Shown one piece after another: positions 17,983 to 26,424 of a DNA stretch of 64,000 nt. Below the pieces are notes generated by a model. It had not been told where the DNA came from and ran no database searches. It worked only from the letters and a program-made list of their open reading frames with translations. The stretch's first letter is position 1; every line of letters begins with the position of its first letter. The position numbers and the translations under genes are program-made. Origin of the DNA: Fibrobacterota bacterium (GTDB taxonomy: Bacteria > Fibrobacterota > Chitinivibrionia > Chitinivibrionales > Chitinispirillaceae); assembly GCA_023436205.1 (NCBI GenBank), contig JAEZKC010000117.1:124001-188000 (forward strand), read 5' to 3'.

Positions 17983-18894
17983 TCAGAATGATTCGGCTGG
18001 TGTAGCAGCTTTTGGAAGGCAAATTTCCTGATATTTGCAGTTGCGACAGAGGCTCGATGGTGTGGGTGTAAAGCTGTCCATCTGCAGAGGGATATTCTCC
18101 TGTACATCCTTGCAGAAAGAACACATCTCATCTGTCTGTGCCCGTATCTTCTGAAAAAATTCCTCCAGCTCCTGCTCTTTAAAGGAAATCTCCAGTTCAT
18201 CGTAAACAGGATTCAGATAGACAATCTTGGGGAAAATTCGGTTCCAGGGGATGCCAAAATTACTGTTGGCCGCCACCGAATAGCCCATTAACTGAGCGGT
18301 ATGCTTCACCGGATCCCTGGCCCCGGTTTTCCAGTCAAGAATGTGAATCTCTTCCCCCACCGGGAAAAGAAAGTCCATCTTGCAGTACGCTTTGATACCG
18401 CTCAAACGGGTCTCTCCATAACCCGCCGGCTCGATCATCCAGTCGGTTCTGTTCGTGATCGCCTTCATGTAAAGCCAGCTGAAACAGGGGCTCTCTAAAA
18501 AATTTACAAGTGAAGATCTTACCTTCTGCTTTATTCTATTTACATCGATTGAGGAATACTGCTTGTAGTGCACCTCCAGGAATGTTTTGCGGGAAACATA
18601 CTCCTCCGCTTTCTGATCGGCATACTCCAGGAACTTTTCCTCATCGATTCTGCTGTCGGACTGCTGAAGCCTTCGCAGAAGCCTCTCCAGTACATCATGT
18701 ACAATATTACCCACTTCCAGAGGAACAGAGGTCAGGTCACGAAGCATAGTTAGTTTGTACTGAGGAACATCGGGTACATATCTGGAATAGTAGGTATAGA
18801 AATACTGCCGCTTGCACTTATCAAAAACTTCGTAGCGGGAGATTGACCACCCGAGGATCTTACTGAACGGAAACTGGGGGTACTGAATCGGCAT
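17983..18894 (-). CDS. PD-(D/E)XK nuclease of the RecB/Cas4/AddB type with Fe-S cysteines
   Basis: The 303-residue product has the core nuclease motifs: GNIVHDVLERLL (helix with the active-site His), CKMDFLF (Asp) and HILDWKTGARDP (Asp-x-Lys). Gln in HTAQLMGYS completes the RecB-like motif. Cys27 (DKCKRQYFY) and the C-terminal triplet CRNCKYQEIC form the four-cysteine pattern that holds a [4Fe-4S] cluster in Cas4 and AddB. It stands alone with no helicase, CRISPR or cas1 nearby. A repair or DNA-end-processing role is likely. Confidence 0.85.
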   Translation of the reverse strand: MPIQYPQFPFSKILGWSISRYEVFDKCKRQYFYTYYSRYVPDVPQYKLTMLRDLTSVPLEVGNIVHDVLERLLRRLQQSDSRIDEEKFLEYADQKAEEYVSRKTFLEVHYKQYSSIDVNRIKQKVRSSLVNFLESPCFSWLYMKAITNRTDWMIEPAGYGETRLSGIKAYCKMDFLFPVGEEIHILDWKTGARDPVKHTAQLMGYSVAANSNFGIPWNRIFPKIVYLNPVYDELEISFKEQELEEFFQKIRAQTDEMCSFCKDVQENIPLQMDSFTPTPSSLCRNCKYQEICLPKAATPAESF

Positions 18895-19015
18895 TTATTC
18901 CTCGCAAGCATTTAATGTGGTCAGAAGATTAAAAATAGCTCACGAAAGGGGAAAATGCGAGAGGAAATCCGCTATCTTCTCCCCGTCGTACGCGTACACG
19001 AAAATCATGATTACC

Positions 19016-19040
19016 CTTCGACTCCGGCGGACCTACACTT
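19016..19040. repeat. Dispersed palindromic repeat (CTTCGACTCCGGCGGACC type)
   Basis: This is one copy of a short element that recurs, in either orientation, around 30.6, 31.0, 43.2, 43.3, 44.8 and 59.6 kb. Its core is TCCGGCGGA, an imperfect palindrome. It lies in a gene-free stretch. Confidence 0.75.
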
Positions 19041-19151
19041 CCTACGATCGGAATCGAAGGACAGACCAGGTGAGCGGAGCAAGACAATTTCGTAGCACAT
19101 AAATCATCGACCATAAATCGACATTTAACAATTCGCTTAGCCCCTCTTACC

Positions 19152-19230
19152 CAGTCGGGGCTCGATAGAAGTATAGGCAGAAAAAAAACCCCTTCTTAAC
19201 AGTCGGGGCTCTGATTACCAGTCGGGGCTC
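19152..19230. repeat. Three copies of CAGTCGGGGCTC
   Basis: The 12-bp string occurs at 19152-19163, 19200-19211 and 19219-19230. No function is evident. The stretch 18895-19266 has no gene I can support. Confidence 0.8.
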
Positions 19231-19242
19231 TGAAGAATGTAA

Positions 19243-19261
19243 CCCGGGGATCTTCCCCGGG
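19243..19261 (-). terminator. Strong hairpin, probable terminator of the zinc-ribbon gene
   Basis: CCCGGGGA (19243-19250) pairs perfectly with TCCCCGGG (19254-19261). It lies 5 bp past the stop of the minus-strand gene. No long T-run follows on that strand, so termination efficiency is uncertain. Confidence 0.5.
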
Positions 19262-19266
19262 CAAGC

Positions 19267-19719
19267 TCAACTCATGTTATCGATGAACTGCTGAGAATCG
19301 TTGCACGTCTCAAGCTCAATCCTCAAATTGGTGATATCGTCCTCGGTAATGTATTTTCCTCCCACAGTCGAGGGGATCACCTCCGGAAGAGGAGCCGTCG
19401 CCTGCTTTACAGCAGTGCTCTGTGCCTTGAACGAAGTAGGGAGCGGGTTAGTGTCATGAACGATATTCTGCAGAATCCGCATCACCGCCCAGTCCTGACT
19501 TGTGCTCTGGATGTCGTGGATCTGCTTGTCAGACAAGGGAAAGATCTTGCTCTCGAAATACATCATAGGCGTGGTGCAGTGAGGACAACTGAGAATGATC
19601 ACACTGGCATTGGTGCTTAAGTAAACATCTGAAACCTGTGAACAATGCGGGCATTTCATACTAAGCGTCTGTACCATGAGATTCCTCCACCATGCATCCA
19701 TGCTAAAAACTTTTTTCAC
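19267..19719 (-). CDS. Zinc-ribbon protein of unknown function
   Basis: The 150-residue product has two CPHC motifs about 25 residues apart (MKCPHCSQVSDVYLS and LSCPHCTTPMMYF), a classic zinc-ribbon arrangement. Beyond it is a mostly helical region with a Thr/Ala/Pro linker. There is no signal peptide or membrane helix. The start may instead be one of the Met codons just before the first CPHC. Zinc ribbons of this kind mediate nucleic-acid or protein contacts, but nothing here tells which. It is transcribed divergently from the NFACT-R gene. Confidence 0.7.
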   Translation of the reverse strand: MKKVFSMDAWWRNLMVQTLSMKCPHCSQVSDVYLSTNASVIILSCPHCTTPMMYFESKIFPLSDKQIHDIQSTSQDWAVMRILQNIVHDTNPLPTSFKAQSTAVKQATAPLPEVIPSTVGGKYITEDDITNLRIELETCNDSQQFIDNMS

Positions 19720-19793
19720 GATCAGGTCAGAACCGATGCCTGATCTGAAAACATTTTACCACCATATTCGATTCATGTCAAGGATCTGTTTTT

Positions 19794-20714
19794 ATGAGTG
19801 ACGATTCAGCATCACCTCAGGAAGAGCTCAGGGCACTTCGCCACCAGCTCAAGGCTACCCTGAAACATGAAAACCGAAAGCTTGAAAAGCAGAAAGAGGA
19901 GCTCAAAGAGACATCCCGTCATGACTGGTACAGCCAGCTTGCCGATTCGCTTCTGGCCGACCCCTCCTCTGCTCCCCGCGGCTCCTCCCAGGCCACCATA
20001 ATCAATGTGCACACAGAGCAGATCGAGCAGATCTCGCTGAATCCCAAATTCGATGCGCACCAGAACGCCGAACTTCTCTACCGCAAGGCAAAAAAGGGCA
20101 AACGCGGACACGAAATAGCGGTGGAGAAGGCGGAGGCCACCGAAAAGCTGGTGGAGAGCATCAGAGAAAAAATCACAGCCATAGATGAACTCTTTTCAGA
20201 TAAAAGTATGTTAGAGGAATTCTCCAAGGAGCAATTTCAGAAAATTGAAGAACAGTGCCTCCCCTATCTTCCAAACCGCCCGGATGCCGCGGGGGCCAAA
20301 AAAGAGGTGCAAAAGGAATCGGTTCCCTACAAAAGATTTGTCATTGATGGCTGGGAGATATTCCTTGGGAAAAACAGCACTCAAAACGATGAGCTGTCCA
20401 CCCGTTTCGCCAAGCCCTCCGACATCTGGCTACACGTGGCCGGGCATGCGGGGAGCCACGTGGTGATCCGCCGCCCCAAAAACAGCCCGCCCCCTCCAGC
20501 GGAAGTGGTGACCAAGGCCGCCCAGCTGGCGGTGTGGTTTTCCAAGGCCAAGCATACCTCTTTTGCGGAGGTCCACGTCACCGAGGCGCGCTTCGTGCGC
20601 AAGCGCCGCCACGCTCCTCCGGGAGAAGTGATCGCCGAGAGGTGCAAGGCGGTTAGGGTGGAGCCCAAAAATCCACAGGACATGTTCCCCTCGGGGATGT
20701 ACAGTGAGGATTAG
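19794..20714 (+). CDS. Short NFACT-R (RqcH/Rqc2-type) domain protein
   Basis: RqcH/Rqc2 proteins bind obstructed 50S-peptidyl-tRNA and recruit tRNA-Ala for tail synthesis. This 306-residue protein has only the back half of that architecture. It has a charged coiled coil (about 5-40 and 85-160) and then the NFACT-R domain (about 180-300). Hallmarks are YKRFVIDGWEIFLGKN, SDIWLHVAGHAGSHVVIR and AKHTSFAEVHVTEARFVRK. The NFACT-N domain with its catalytic residues is missing and no upstream remnant is seen. It is either a distinct short form or a decayed RqcH. Confidence 0.82.
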   Translation: MSDDSASPQEELRALRHQLKATLKHENRKLEKQKEELKETSRHDWYSQLADSLLADPSSAPRGSSQATIINVHTEQIEQISLNPKFDAHQNAELLYRKAKKGKRGHEIAVEKAEATEKLVESIREKITAIDELFSDKSMLEEFSKEQFQKIEEQCLPYLPNRPDAAGAKKEVQKESVPYKRFVIDGWEIFLGKNSTQNDELSTRFAKPSDIWLHVAGHAGSHVVIRRPKNSPPPPAEVVTKAAQLAVWFSKAKHTSFAEVHVTEARFVRKRRHAPPGEVIAERCKAVRVEPKNPQDMFPSGMYSED

Positions 20715-20921
20715 CTTTTCATTTTATCTCCGGAAGTCACAAGATCATTTCACTTTTTAAGGAGAGGACGATCGTTTCTCCCCAAGTCTTGCCGGCATTT
20801 GACCGCTTACGTTTTTTTCCCTCAACAAGATAATTATATTTTTTCGTACTATACATCCGCTAAAAACATATTTTATATGTGTTCATTCATCCAAATTTCT
20901 CACAAACATCTGGAGGGTATT

Positions 20922-21713
20922 TTGATTACCAAAAAAATCACAATGCTGGTGTGCTCTGCTCTTGTCTTCGGTTCCTTGACCGGGTGCGGTGGAATGAAAT
21001 CCATGCCGGTCAACCTTGAAACCCGCGGCAAAATTGCTCTTGTCAGTTTCATTCTGGACAAATCAATAGAAAAGCGCGGCGAGAGAGATTCCGGCCCGGG
21101 GCTTCTGCAGAATAAAGACAAGTACTACCAGTACCACAAAGCCGCCCTGGATCAGATTTTTCAGCAGTTCCTTGATTCCAAATCTGATGTGTTTGGCGCA
21201 GTAACGATGGAAGATGTCGAAACTGTCAAGAGCAACACCGAATACCAGGCCATAACCAAGCACGTCCCCAAGATGATCATGGGCAAAGATATATCCCTCG
21301 GTGCCAATTACTTATCCCCCGAAGGTCTCAACTATGTAAGTGCTTATGACAAAGAGAAACCGGTAAAAGTGGCAACTGCCCTTAACACCCAGCTTCTGCT
21401 ATTTGTCGAAAACAAAGCCTGTTATGATGCAAACGCTGCCATCGGGATCGGTCCCTTGAAAGCTTCCGGAACAGCCAAGCTTTTTCTCACCACCTCGTTC
21501 AGCGTTTACAGCCCGGAAGAGAAAAAGGTCATTCTCACCCGTTCATTCGAAAACAGCAGCGACCAGACATTTGCATTGGTAAATGGAGAAATCATGATTG
21601 ACGATTCCTCCTATCCGCCGGCGATCTCTTCAGCATTCCAGAAGAATCTCCAGAACATAAAGGAATATATCGCATCACAAAAGCAGGCAGCTGCATCCGC
21701 AAAAGCCAACTGA
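20922..21713 (+). CDS. Lipoprotein of unknown function
   Basis: I place the start at TTG 20922, 5 bp after GGAGG. The frame extends upstream to 20799, but that part is hydrophobic noise ahead of the ribosome-binding site. The product (263 aa) opens MITKKITMLVCSALVFG and has a textbook lipobox, SLTGC. The mature domain contains KIALVSFILDKSIE and two predicted beta-rich blocks, and ends in an Ala/Lys-rich helix. The KIALVSF strand recalls curli-assembly or penicillin-binding-associated lipoproteins, but the likeness is too weak for a family name. Confidence 0.72.
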   Translation: MITKKITMLVCSALVFGSLTGCGGMKSMPVNLETRGKIALVSFILDKSIEKRGERDSGPGLLQNKDKYYQYHKAALDQIFQQFLDSKSDVFGAVTMEDVETVKSNTEYQAITKHVPKMIMGKDISLGANYLSPEGLNYVSAYDKEKPVKVATALNTQLLLFVENKACYDANAAIGIGPLKASGTAKLFLTTSFSVYSPEEKKVILTRSFENSSDQTFALVNGEIMIDDSSYPPAISSAFQKNLQNIKEYIASQKQAAASAKAN

Positions 21714-21721
21714 TCATCCGG

Positions 21722-21758
21722 GCCGGGAATACCACCTTGTTCCCGGCTCAATTTTTTT
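21722..21758 (+). terminator. Rho-independent terminator after the lipoprotein gene
   Basis: GCCGGGAA (21722-21729) pairs with TTCCCGGC (21740-21747) and is followed by TCAATTTTTTT. The 91-bp element begins at the end of the T-run. Confidence 0.88.
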
Positions 21759-21849
21759 GTTAACGGCGAAGACGCCTTGTAGTTCACCAGCTCCATCTCC
21801 CGCACTGTAACACTGGTAAAGATAGTCATCAGAGTCTATCGATCACGAT
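21759..21849. repeat. 91-bp dispersed element, copy 1 (diverged)
   Basis: It starts GTTAACGGCGAAGACGCC and ends GATCACGAT. Two further copies at 30809 and 63835 are also exactly 91 bp. The first 24 bp are conserved in all three, the middle varies except for CATCTCCCGC, and the end is similar. GGCG/CGCC forms a small hairpin at the left end. The rest of the 21714-22065 gap holds nothing I can name. Confidence 0.85.
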
Positions 21850-22065
21850 TTCCTGATTCGGCCGCTACAGGTGTGTCAATTGACTTGCGTACAGTGCCAA
21901 GAGTGCCGGTGCGTTCTTAAGACAGTATCCCGACTACCCCCCGCGACACTCTCCCGTAATGATGGTACAGTCGCTGCCCGGGGTGGTAGAAACGAAAGCC
22001 TTTAGCACCCGAGAGAATTTTTGCCTGGCTTTGACTTATACAGTGCTTCAGATGACGAGCAGAGC

Positions 22066-22509
22066 TTACTTCTTTACCTGTTTAGTCTGCTTTCTTGTAA
22101 ATGAGATGTTTCCTGAACCGGTGATGGTCATGCCGCCGTATTCCGCGGAAGCCCTGATATTCACCTGCACGTTGTAGGGGATGTTTACAAGGTAGACAGT
22201 GGCCACTCCCTGCACATCGGTGGTGAAGCAGATCTTTTGCACCAGTGAATCGGGGATGCTGTTCTCCCCCGGAGGATAGCACTGAAAAATGCCGCAGTTT
22301 GCGTTCAGCGCAACCGGCACGCCGGCAAGCGGGATATTTTCATTATCGAAGAGTTTGATTTCGATGCGGGCCATGGCGCCGGAGTCGGACTTCTCCCCCG
22401 CCACATTCAGTTTGATGTAGTACTCGCGGGTTTCACTGGATTCATCTTCGTAGGTGATAGCCGAAAGGTTGAAGGCAAGCAGTGCGGTTAATAAAAGTGT
22501 TCTTTTCAT
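22066..22509 (-). CDS. Exported Ig-like (Big_1-type) domain protein
   Basis: The 147-residue product has a signal peptide (MKRTLLLTALLAFNLSA) and a single beta-sandwich domain. It contains ARIEIKLFDNENIPLAGVPVAL and later TDVQGVATVYLVN, the pattern of bacterial Ig-like group 1 domains seen in invasins. The C-terminus is Lys-rich. A clear AAGGAGGAT ribosome-binding site precedes the ATG at 22509. It is a small extracytoplasmic protein whose partner is unknown. Confidence 0.75.
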   Translation of the reverse strand: MKRTLLLTALLAFNLSAITYEDESSETREYYIKLNVAGEKSDSGAMARIEIKLFDNENIPLAGVPVALNANCGIFQCYPPGENSIPDSLVQKICFTTDVQGVATVYLVNIPYNVQVNIRASAEYGGMTITGSGNISFTRKQTKQVKK

Positions 22510-22638
22510 ATATCCTCCTTACCATCAATATACTGTCATGGAGGGGAAAATGAGAAGGGCGCGGGAGTTATATTTTATGAACTTAGGCAGACGGGAAGGC
22601 GTGCTTAAAAGCGGTAACCTCTCAGAATCGGAGAAAAG

Positions 22639-23055
22639 ATGAACGATGTCCGTTGGGTGCAGAGATTTTCCAATTTTGAAAAAGCGTACAACCTGTTACA
22701 TTCCGCTTTAGCCGAAAAGCATCTGGATCAGTTCAGTGAACTGGAAAAAGAGGGGCTGATTCAGAGATTTGAATTCAGCTTTGAGCTAGCATGGAAAACC
22801 ATGAAAGACTTTCTGGAGGATGGTGGTGTAGTAGTTACAACCGTTACTCCCCGCGCTGTAATCAAAGAGGCAGTTTCGGCGAAATTGATTGATAATGGCC
22901 AGGTGTGGGTAAATATGATGCTCCACCGGAACCTTCTCTCGCACAACTATGATTTCAGCAAATTTCAAGAAGTTCTCGAAGCTCTGGAAGAGAGTTACCT
23001 TAACGCGTTTACCACATTTTACCGCTCCTTTGCAGCAAAGCGGCAGGAAATATGA
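22639..23055 (+). CDS. HI0074-family nucleotidyltransferase partner (HepT-like helical protein)
   Basis: The 138-residue all-helical product matches the HI0074 substrate-binding family: RWVQRFSNFEKAYNLLHSAL, LIQRFEFSFELAWKTMKDFLE and MLHRNLLSHNYD. The RxxxxHxYD-like motif appears as RNLLSHNYD. Its stop overlaps the ATG of the nucleotidyltransferase gene by 4 bp, the standard two-gene arrangement. Some such pairs act as toxin-antitoxin modules in which the MNT enzyme AMPylates the partner. Whether this pair does so is unknown. Confidence 0.9.
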   Translation: MNDVRWVQRFSNFEKAYNLLHSALAEKHLDQFSELEKEGLIQRFEFSFELAWKTMKDFLEDGGVVVTTVTPRAVIKEAVSAKLIDNGQVWVNMMLHRNLLSHNYDFSKFQEVLEALEESYLNAFTTFYRSFAAKRQEI

Positions 23056-23363
23056 AGGATACCGGGCTCAGTGATGCAGAAGTGGAGCTGATCCGTACGG
23101 TTTTAAGGCAGCACGCGCATGTTTCGCGAGCGATTCTTTTCGGATCTCGGGCAAAAGGAGTGGCCACACCCCATTCGGATATTGACCTGGCGGTGTGCGG
23201 GCTTGACAGTGCACTGAAGACAGAAGCGCTTGCCCTGGATCTGGAAGAGCTCCCGCTTCCCTACAAATTTGACGTGCTGGATTTTGAAGCCCTGAAAAAC
23301 GAGGTGCTCAGGGAACATGTGGAGCGGGTGGGAATAGAGATATATAAAAGAGTAAGTGTTTGA
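23052..23363 (+). CDS. MNT-family minimal nucleotidyltransferase (HI0073-like)
   Basis: The 103-residue product carries the pol-beta nucleotidyltransferase signature ILFGSRAKGVATPHSDIDLAV, with Gly-Ser and the two catalytic Asp residues. A third acidic residue is likely in KFDVLDFE. The ATG overlaps the stop of the upstream partner gene. Its stop codon overlaps the -35 box of the tRNA promoter, so the two loci are tightly packed. Confidence 0.92.
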   Translation: MKDTGLSDAEVELIRTVLRQHAHVSRAILFGSRAKGVATPHSDIDLAVCGLDSALKTEALALDLEELPLPYKFDVLDFEALKNEVLREHVERVGIEIYKRVSV

Positions 23364-23388
23364 CTTGGCATGTTACTTGAAGTATATT
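23360..23388 (+). promoter_or_regulatory. Sigma-70-type promoter for initiator tRNA
   Basis: TTGACT (23360-23365) and TATATT (23383-23388) are separated by exactly 17 bp. The tRNA begins 40 bp further on. The -35 box overlaps the end of the nucleotidyltransferase gene. Confidence 0.85.
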
Positions 23389-23428
23389 AGTTCACGTCGG
23401 AAGCGATTCCGGCGAAAACAAGACATAT

Positions 23429-23505
<77 letters not shown>

Positions 23506-23512
23506 ATAAATG

Positions 23513-23544
23513 AAAAAGGCTCGGTTTCTTAACCGGGCCTTTTT
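23513..23544 (+). terminator. Terminator after initiator tRNA
   Basis: GGCTCGGTT (23518-23526) pairs with AACCGGGCC (23531-23539), including one G-U pair, around TCTT. Five T residues follow. Confidence 0.9.
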
Positions 23545-23649
23545 CGTTTATATGCGGCCGGTGATGAAGGAAGAGCCACGTTCAGCGCCGCAACGAAGTA
23601 AGGCACCACGTCTTCGTGAAATCCAGCCCCCGCTACCAATAATAAAAAA

Positions 23650-23677
23650 GGTCGGCAGTCTTCTGTCGGCCTTTTTT
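23650..23677 (+). terminator. Second terminator in the duplicated tRNA tail
   Basis: GGTCGGCAG (23650-23658) pairs with CTGTCGGCC (23663-23671), including G-U pairs, around TCTT. Six T residues follow. It is the counterpart of the terminator at 23513. Confidence 0.85.
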
Positions 23678-23779
23678 GTTATTTAGCAGTTGGGTGATGG
23701 AGGAAGAGCCATGTTCAAAGGCGCACGGCAGTTAGCTTCGCCGGGTCGAGTCTGCGAGAGCCCGGCAAATCCAGCCCCC

Positions 23780-23905
23780 CTACCAATCCAAATCCTCAGC
23801 GACATTCTGAAACGCCTCAAGATCTTCTCTACTCCAAACTCCGCACATCGATTCAAAATCGGCCAAGTGAGGTGGTTTTATGCAAGATGTTGCTTGAGGA
23901 TAGAC
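23780..23905 (-). pseudogene. Possible C-terminal gene relic (antitoxin-like)
   Basis: On the minus strand an open stretch encodes HLADFESMCGVWSREDLEAF and ends NVAEDLDW at a stop lying inside the third tRNA-tail copy. The short acidic C-terminus with a G-x-W patch resembles the end of small antitoxins. No start codon or ribosome-binding site is visible. It may be chance. Confidence 0.25.
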
Positions 23906-23933
23906 CTAATAGAAACATCACCACACTACCCCC

Positions 23934-24521
23934 CTAAAACCTGGGAGGTTTCCAGAGCTGACCCGTTTCGCAATCAATATGCCTCAACCGGAAGTCACCC
24001 GCAGTCAATTCCAGCATTCCGAAAGTAACTGGCAGACCAGAACGACGCGGACCCATCGATCCGGGATTGAACACGACAAGCCCGCGCTCACTTCCGATAA
24101 AGGGAACATGAGAGTGTCCGCAGACGACAACTGAAGCTTTTTCCGCTCGCGCTTTACGAGCTACTTCCGCGCGAAGTCTGGGTCCATAGACTCCCACGTG
24201 CAACGCCAGAATCCGCAGGACAACTCTCTCCTTCAAGACAAGTTCAAGCACCAGCACATCCGGAAGCTGCGGAAGGCGCTCGTCGATATTTCCGCGGACC
24301 GCGTACACCGGACAGACTGTTCCGAGCTCGTCAAGAACCGTCAGCTCTCCGATGTCGCCTGCGTGAAGAATTGCATGGGGATGCAGCTTGGATATAATCT
24401 CCAGGGCTCGGCCATGAGGGACCGAATGCGTATCTGACACGACTACCAGCCGAAACGAGCCGTCCTCTGGAATCTGTACTTGTTCACATTTACAGAGTGC
24501 CGACCGGTCATTGTGTTTCAT
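23934..24521 (-). CDS. YfcE/MJ0936-type phosphodiesterase
   Basis: The 195-residue product shows the metal motifs of the small phosphodiesterase family: VVSDTHS, LHAGDIGE, VRGNIDE and CGHSHVPF, followed by NPGSMGPRR. The first about 20 residues are a short extension without features, so a later start is possible. Members hydrolyse phosphodiesters with Mn or Ni, and the physiological substrate is uncertain. It stands alone on the minus strand. It is shorter than the 242-aa phosphoesterase at 7835 and not its duplicate, as the motif spacing differs. Confidence 0.88.
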   Translation of the reverse strand: MKHNDRSALCKCEQVQIPEDGSFRLVVVSDTHSVPHGRALEIISKLHPHAILHAGDIGELTVLDELGTVCPVYAVRGNIDERLPQLPDVLVLELVLKERVVLRILALHVGVYGPRLRAEVARKARAEKASVVVCGHSHVPFIGSERGLVVFNPGSMGPRRSGLPVTFGMLELTAGDFRLRHIDCETGQLWKPPRF

Positions 24522-24718
24522 TTTTACTCAGGTCCTCCTGTATTATGCAGCAAGTCCGAAATTTCATAATTGGCATATCGCCCATCTTAAATCATAGATC
24601 AGAAGAACCTGCGATAGACGATGAGCGATGAACGAAGTTAAAACTGAAGAGAAGAAGAGGGACTTTGATCTCCAAGCGCAGTGCCAAAGAATGTCCTCAC
24701 CTCCTGACGACTTCCCCC

Positions 24719-25279
24719 TCACACCTCCCCTGCAAGCCTCACCAGTATATCCCTCACCGCGGGGCAGACCTGCGCATTTTTTATGGACAAGTCTATCCGC
24801 TGAACGAAGCGGCGGCTGTCGGTGTGGGGATAATCCCGGCAGGCCATGGGGCGTTCATCGTACACAAAACAATGGTTATCATCTTCCAGAAAAGGGCAGG
24901 GCATCGATTTAAAGACATAGTCTTTGTCCTCATCGATGCGGAGGTACTTTTCCACAAACTGCGACGGCGAGAGACCGCTATTGGTTGCAAGCCGCATTAG
25001 GTCGTATTGATTAATCCGCGGACCGATCTCCCGGCAGCAATCCCCGCAGCTTGTGCAATCGATCTGCTCGAAGACATCCTCATGGATCTTTTTCACCATC
25101 AGGTCAAGCTTGGCCGGAGGTCTCTTTTTGATCTTCTTCAGTATCTCAAGGGTCTGTTTATCGATGTGAAGCGGTTTTTTCAAGGCGAAAGTCCTCTTTG
25201 GTGATAGTCGATACATTACGTCCTGAGGCTTGCGCCTGGAGTGTAAAACTTTAATGCTGGAGAAAATACAAGGAATCAT
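24719..25279 (-). CDS. YkgJ-family cysteine-cluster protein
   Basis: The 186-residue product has the conserved cysteine array CTSCGDCCREIGPR, then CPFLEDDNHCFVYDERPMACRDYPH and a last CPAV. This is the YkgJ/Fe-S or zinc cluster family pattern. Function in the family is undefined, with metal binding or a link to protein modification proposed. The start may be ATG 25216 (MYRLSPKRTF), since the first 21 residues look unlike the family. No operon partner is obvious. Confidence 0.85.
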   Translation of the reverse strand: MIPCIFSSIKVLHSRRKPQDVMYRLSPKRTFALKKPLHIDKQTLEILKKIKKRPPAKLDLMVKKIHEDVFEQIDCTSCGDCCREIGPRINQYDLMRLATNSGLSPSQFVEKYLRIDEDKDYVFKSMPCPFLEDDNHCFVYDERPMACRDYPHTDSRRFVQRIDLSIKNAQVCPAVRDILVRLAGEV

Positions 25280-25299
25280 TATGAATGCAAAGTTTTACA

Positions 25300-25560
25300 T
25301 TAATAGTTTCCGGGTTTTGGCTTTCAAAGGGATGGCCAGGGTTAGATAATGATCTGCATCTTCAGGTGGGTGCTAATGCCTATACTGACTTTGCCGAATG
25401 TGGGGCCCGCCTGCCTGCGCGAAGCCCTACGGCGAAGGTCCGCCACTTCGTATGCCCTTGTCAAGTCCGAAATAGTTTCACCCACCAAGTCTACTGCACC
25501 ACGCTTCCAGAGAACGACAAATCTATTGTACATCGCGCAGGGGGGCCTTAGTATTTGGAA
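25300..25560. other. Gene-free spacer with an inverted GC-rich string
   Basis: No gene is supported between 25280 and 25570. Around 25418-25450 a GCGAAGCCCTACGGCGAAGG string has local inverted symmetry and looks like another short dispersed element. Confidence 0.5.
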
Positions 25561-25570
25561 TCCTGAATAA

Positions 25571-26101
25571 TCACGGATGCTCGATGATTTCCTTCAGAGC
25601 TGGATCAAGCTTATTCCATAGTTGAGGATGACTTTCAATCAGGCGTGCAATATCACCGAGATCCTTTATCTTCTTACTCTGCCTTCGTTCAGGCGATTTC
25701 CAGGCAAGTGTTTTACCTGCAAGAGTGTCTTCCAAAGAGGCCACTCTCATCAGAATGCCATGTACATCAGCTGGGACGGAGCGCTTAGGGAACTCTTTGT
25801 AAAAATCCTCAGTGCTCAGTTGAATACTGATTTTGGAATGTCCTTTAAAGTTCACTGACCATTGAAACCTTTCAGACTTGAAACCAGCCTCTTCAAGAAT
25901 TTTAACGGCCAGATCTACAGATTCTGTAGCAACAACCAGATCAACGTCTTGCGTGACCATTGGTTCAACCGCCCAATGATTTACCGCTACTCCTCCGATT
26001 GCACACCACTCGATATCTGCACGCTCAAGACAATCTACAAGACGCATTACATCATCAGTTCCACCGGCTGTCTGCCAATCATAAAACTGCTTTGGTGTCA
26101 A
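25571..26101 (-). CDS. Nucleotidyltransferase-like protein (AbiEii/DUF6036 type)
   Basis: The 176-residue product has the nucleotidyltransferase start CAIGGVAVNHWAVEPMVTQD followed by VDLVV, giving Gly-Gly and Asp-x-Asp catalytic positions. A helical tail with LAGKTLAWKSPERRQSKKIKD follows. Such stand-alone proteins are often remnants or members of toxin-antitoxin-like pairs, but no cognate gene adjoins it. Its last 26 codons are duplicated as a fragment at 44879-44960, so relatives of this gene have moved or decayed in this genome. Confidence 0.8.
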   Translation of the reverse strand: MTPKQFYDWQTAGGTDDVMRLVDCLERADIEWCAIGGVAVNHWAVEPMVTQDVDLVVATESVDLAVKILEEAGFKSERFQWSVNFKGHSKISIQLSTEDFYKEFPKRSVPADVHGILMRVASLEDTLAGKTLAWKSPERRQSKKIKDLGDIARLIESHPQLWNKLDPALKEIIEHP

Positions 26102-26424
26102 TTAAAACCTCCAGATACAATAACACTCAAAAACTAACTTCTGCCATCTATTCTGAACAGATAGTGTGGGCAAATCTCTGCCTAACTGGAGCGACAGCGA
26201 GTCTGTAACTAAAAGGGAGAATAATTCCATTCGTCATCTCTTGTGAACAGGAGCGCGCATTCCTGAGCTGTGCCAAATAGAATATGAATGGAGAGTTTGT
26301 GCTGGCAGGGAAATATCTTCCGGAGACCAGAAGGGCTCGGATATCTACATCTCACTAATTGACAAGCATGGTAGTATTCTTTCGGGCTAGCCCAAGAAAC
26401 TCACGAATTCTTCTAAGCCAACCC
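26102..26424. other. Gene-free interval of 323 bp
   Basis: I see no coding frame, hairpin of note or repeat here. It separates two minus-strand genes and may hold the promoter of the nucleotidyltransferase gene. Confidence 0.5.

Noticed and set aside
20799..20921. Upstream extension of the lipoprotein gene
   Set aside because: The GGAGG site and lipobox place the start at 20922. The extension is AT-rich and unlike a signal peptide.
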